A DNA stretch of 6,407 nucleotides from positions 1 to 6,407 of the forward strand of contig CALGRZ010000130.1 of NCBI GenBank assembly GCA_937880705.1, written 5' to 3'. Shown piece by piece: positions 5,832 to 6,407 of this stretch. The notes beneath the pieces were generated by a model. It ran no database searches. It had not been told where the DNA came from and worked only from the letters and a program-made list of their open reading frames with translations. The DNA is from an uncultured Alistipes sp. GTDB taxonomy: Bacteria; Bacteroidota; Bacteroidia; Bacteroidales; Rikenellaceae. A program made the translations under genes and the position numbers. How positions within the stretch are numbered: the first letter of the stretch is position 1; the number at the start of each line of letters is the position of its first letter.

Positions 5832-6407
5832 CTACTCAAACTCGGCCTTGAGGATTGCCACTACCTGCTCTGCCTGCTCAACCTCAAGGTCGGCACGGCG
5901 AGCTACCTCCTCTACGGGGAGCTCCAATACGCTCTTTGCAGTGTCGCAGCCAGCAGCCTTGAGGGCCTCGATAATCCAACCCTCAATCTCGTCTGCAAAC
6001 TCCGTGAGTGCAACATCCTCCTCCTCAATCTCGCGGTATACATCGATGTCGTAGCCAGTGAGCAACTTCGAGAGACGAATGTTCAAGCCACCCTTACCGA
6101 TAGCCAACGAGACCTCCTCAGGCTTAAGATATACCGAGGCTGTCTTCTTCTCCTCGTCGATGACGATTGACGACACCTTTGCGGGGCTCAACGAGCGCTG
6201 AATCATAAGCGATGTGTTCGCCGTGAAGTTCACAACATCGATATTCTCGTTGCGGAGCTCCTTTACGATGGTGTAGATACGCGAGCCCTTCATACCGACA
6301 CAAGCACCTACGGGGTCGATGCGCTCATCGTAAGACTCTACGGCCACCTTGGCACGCTCACCGGGAATGCGTGCGATGCGCTTGATGGTGATAAGACCAT
6401 CGTAGAT
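5832..6407 (-). CDS. nusA: Transcription termination/antitermination factor NusA, C-terminal part
   Basis: The reading frame stays open to the window edge, so this is the last 191 residues of a protein normally about 400-500 residues long; the N-terminal polymerase-binding domain and most of S1 lie outside. NusA binds RNA polymerase and nascent RNA and modulates pausing, termination and antitermination. KH1 is seen with the stretch RIDPVGACVGMKGSRI (29-44 of the visible part; GMKG loop), and KH2 with EEVSLAIGKGGLNIRL (97-112; GKGG loop). The remainder (about 130-191) is an acidic helical tail ending in QAEQVVAILKAEFE. A GTG at 6345-6347 could be mistaken for a start, but it is an internal valine: the preceding 20 codons (ending GERAK) are typical NusA sequence. 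infB follows after 27 bp. Only one short C-terminal helical unit is present, as in other Bacteroidetes NusA proteins. Confidence 0.96.
   Translation of the reverse strand: MYDGLITIKRIARIPGERAKVAVESYDERIDPVGACVGMKGSRIYTIVKELRNENIDVVNFTANTSLMIQRSLSPAKVSSIVIDEEKKTASVYLKPEEVSLAIGKGGLNIRLSKLLTGYDIDVYREIEEEDVALTEFADEIEGWIIEALKAAGCDTAKSVLELPVEEVARRADLEVEQAEQVVAILKAEFE

Noticed and set aside
6345..6347. GTG as the start of a short separate gene upstream of infB
   Set aside because: The frame continues to the window edge with typical NusA sequence before it; the GTG is an internal valine codon.

Overview
The window looks like a chromosomal segment of a Bacteroidota member, probably order Bacteroidales. 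The evidence is the nusA-infB order, an IF-2 with a long Lys/Pro/Glu-rich N-terminal linker carrying a repeated GPKILG motif, A-rich gene leaders without obvious Shine-Dalgarno sequences, and an ECF sigma factor followed by a small membrane protein with an N-terminal helix. A Rikenellaceae/Alistipes-like origin is possible but cannot be proved from the sequence.

Layout. On the + strand, positions 5-1086 hold a two-gene unit: an ECF RNA polymerase sigma factor and, 2 bp later, a four-helix membrane protein that may regulate it. On the - strand, from right to left, lie the 3' part of nusA (5832-6407, cut by the window edge), infB (3084-5804, 27 bp after nusA) and an acetyl-CoA hydrolase/CoA-transferase of the 4-hydroxybutyrate/butyrate CoA-transferase type (1578-2891, 192 bp after infB). 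nusA-infB is a standard transcription/translation operon. The CoA-transferase is a fermentation gene and probably has its own promoter.

The two transcription units converge on a 491-bp intergenic region (1087-1577) that is dense in structure. It holds a 9-bp tandem array on an almost C-free strand, a strong bulged hairpin, and two copies of a ~140-bp module offset by 170 bp. Each module has a REP-like hairpin (CCTCCCTTT/AAAGGGAGG type), a GGTGGT/ACCACC hairpin and a terminator-like hairpin. Paired stem changes between the copies suggest the hairpins are maintained as structures.

The most unusual feature is at the CoA-transferase 3' end. Its last 11 sense codons, stop codon and a few following bases are mirrored as a 35-bp-arm inverted repeat by the second module, interrupted on one arm only by the 33-nt terminator hairpin. 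The 3' end of the gene and the repeat module therefore share sequence ancestry. Apart from this region the window is ordinary core and metabolic gene content; no new multi-gene system is evident.
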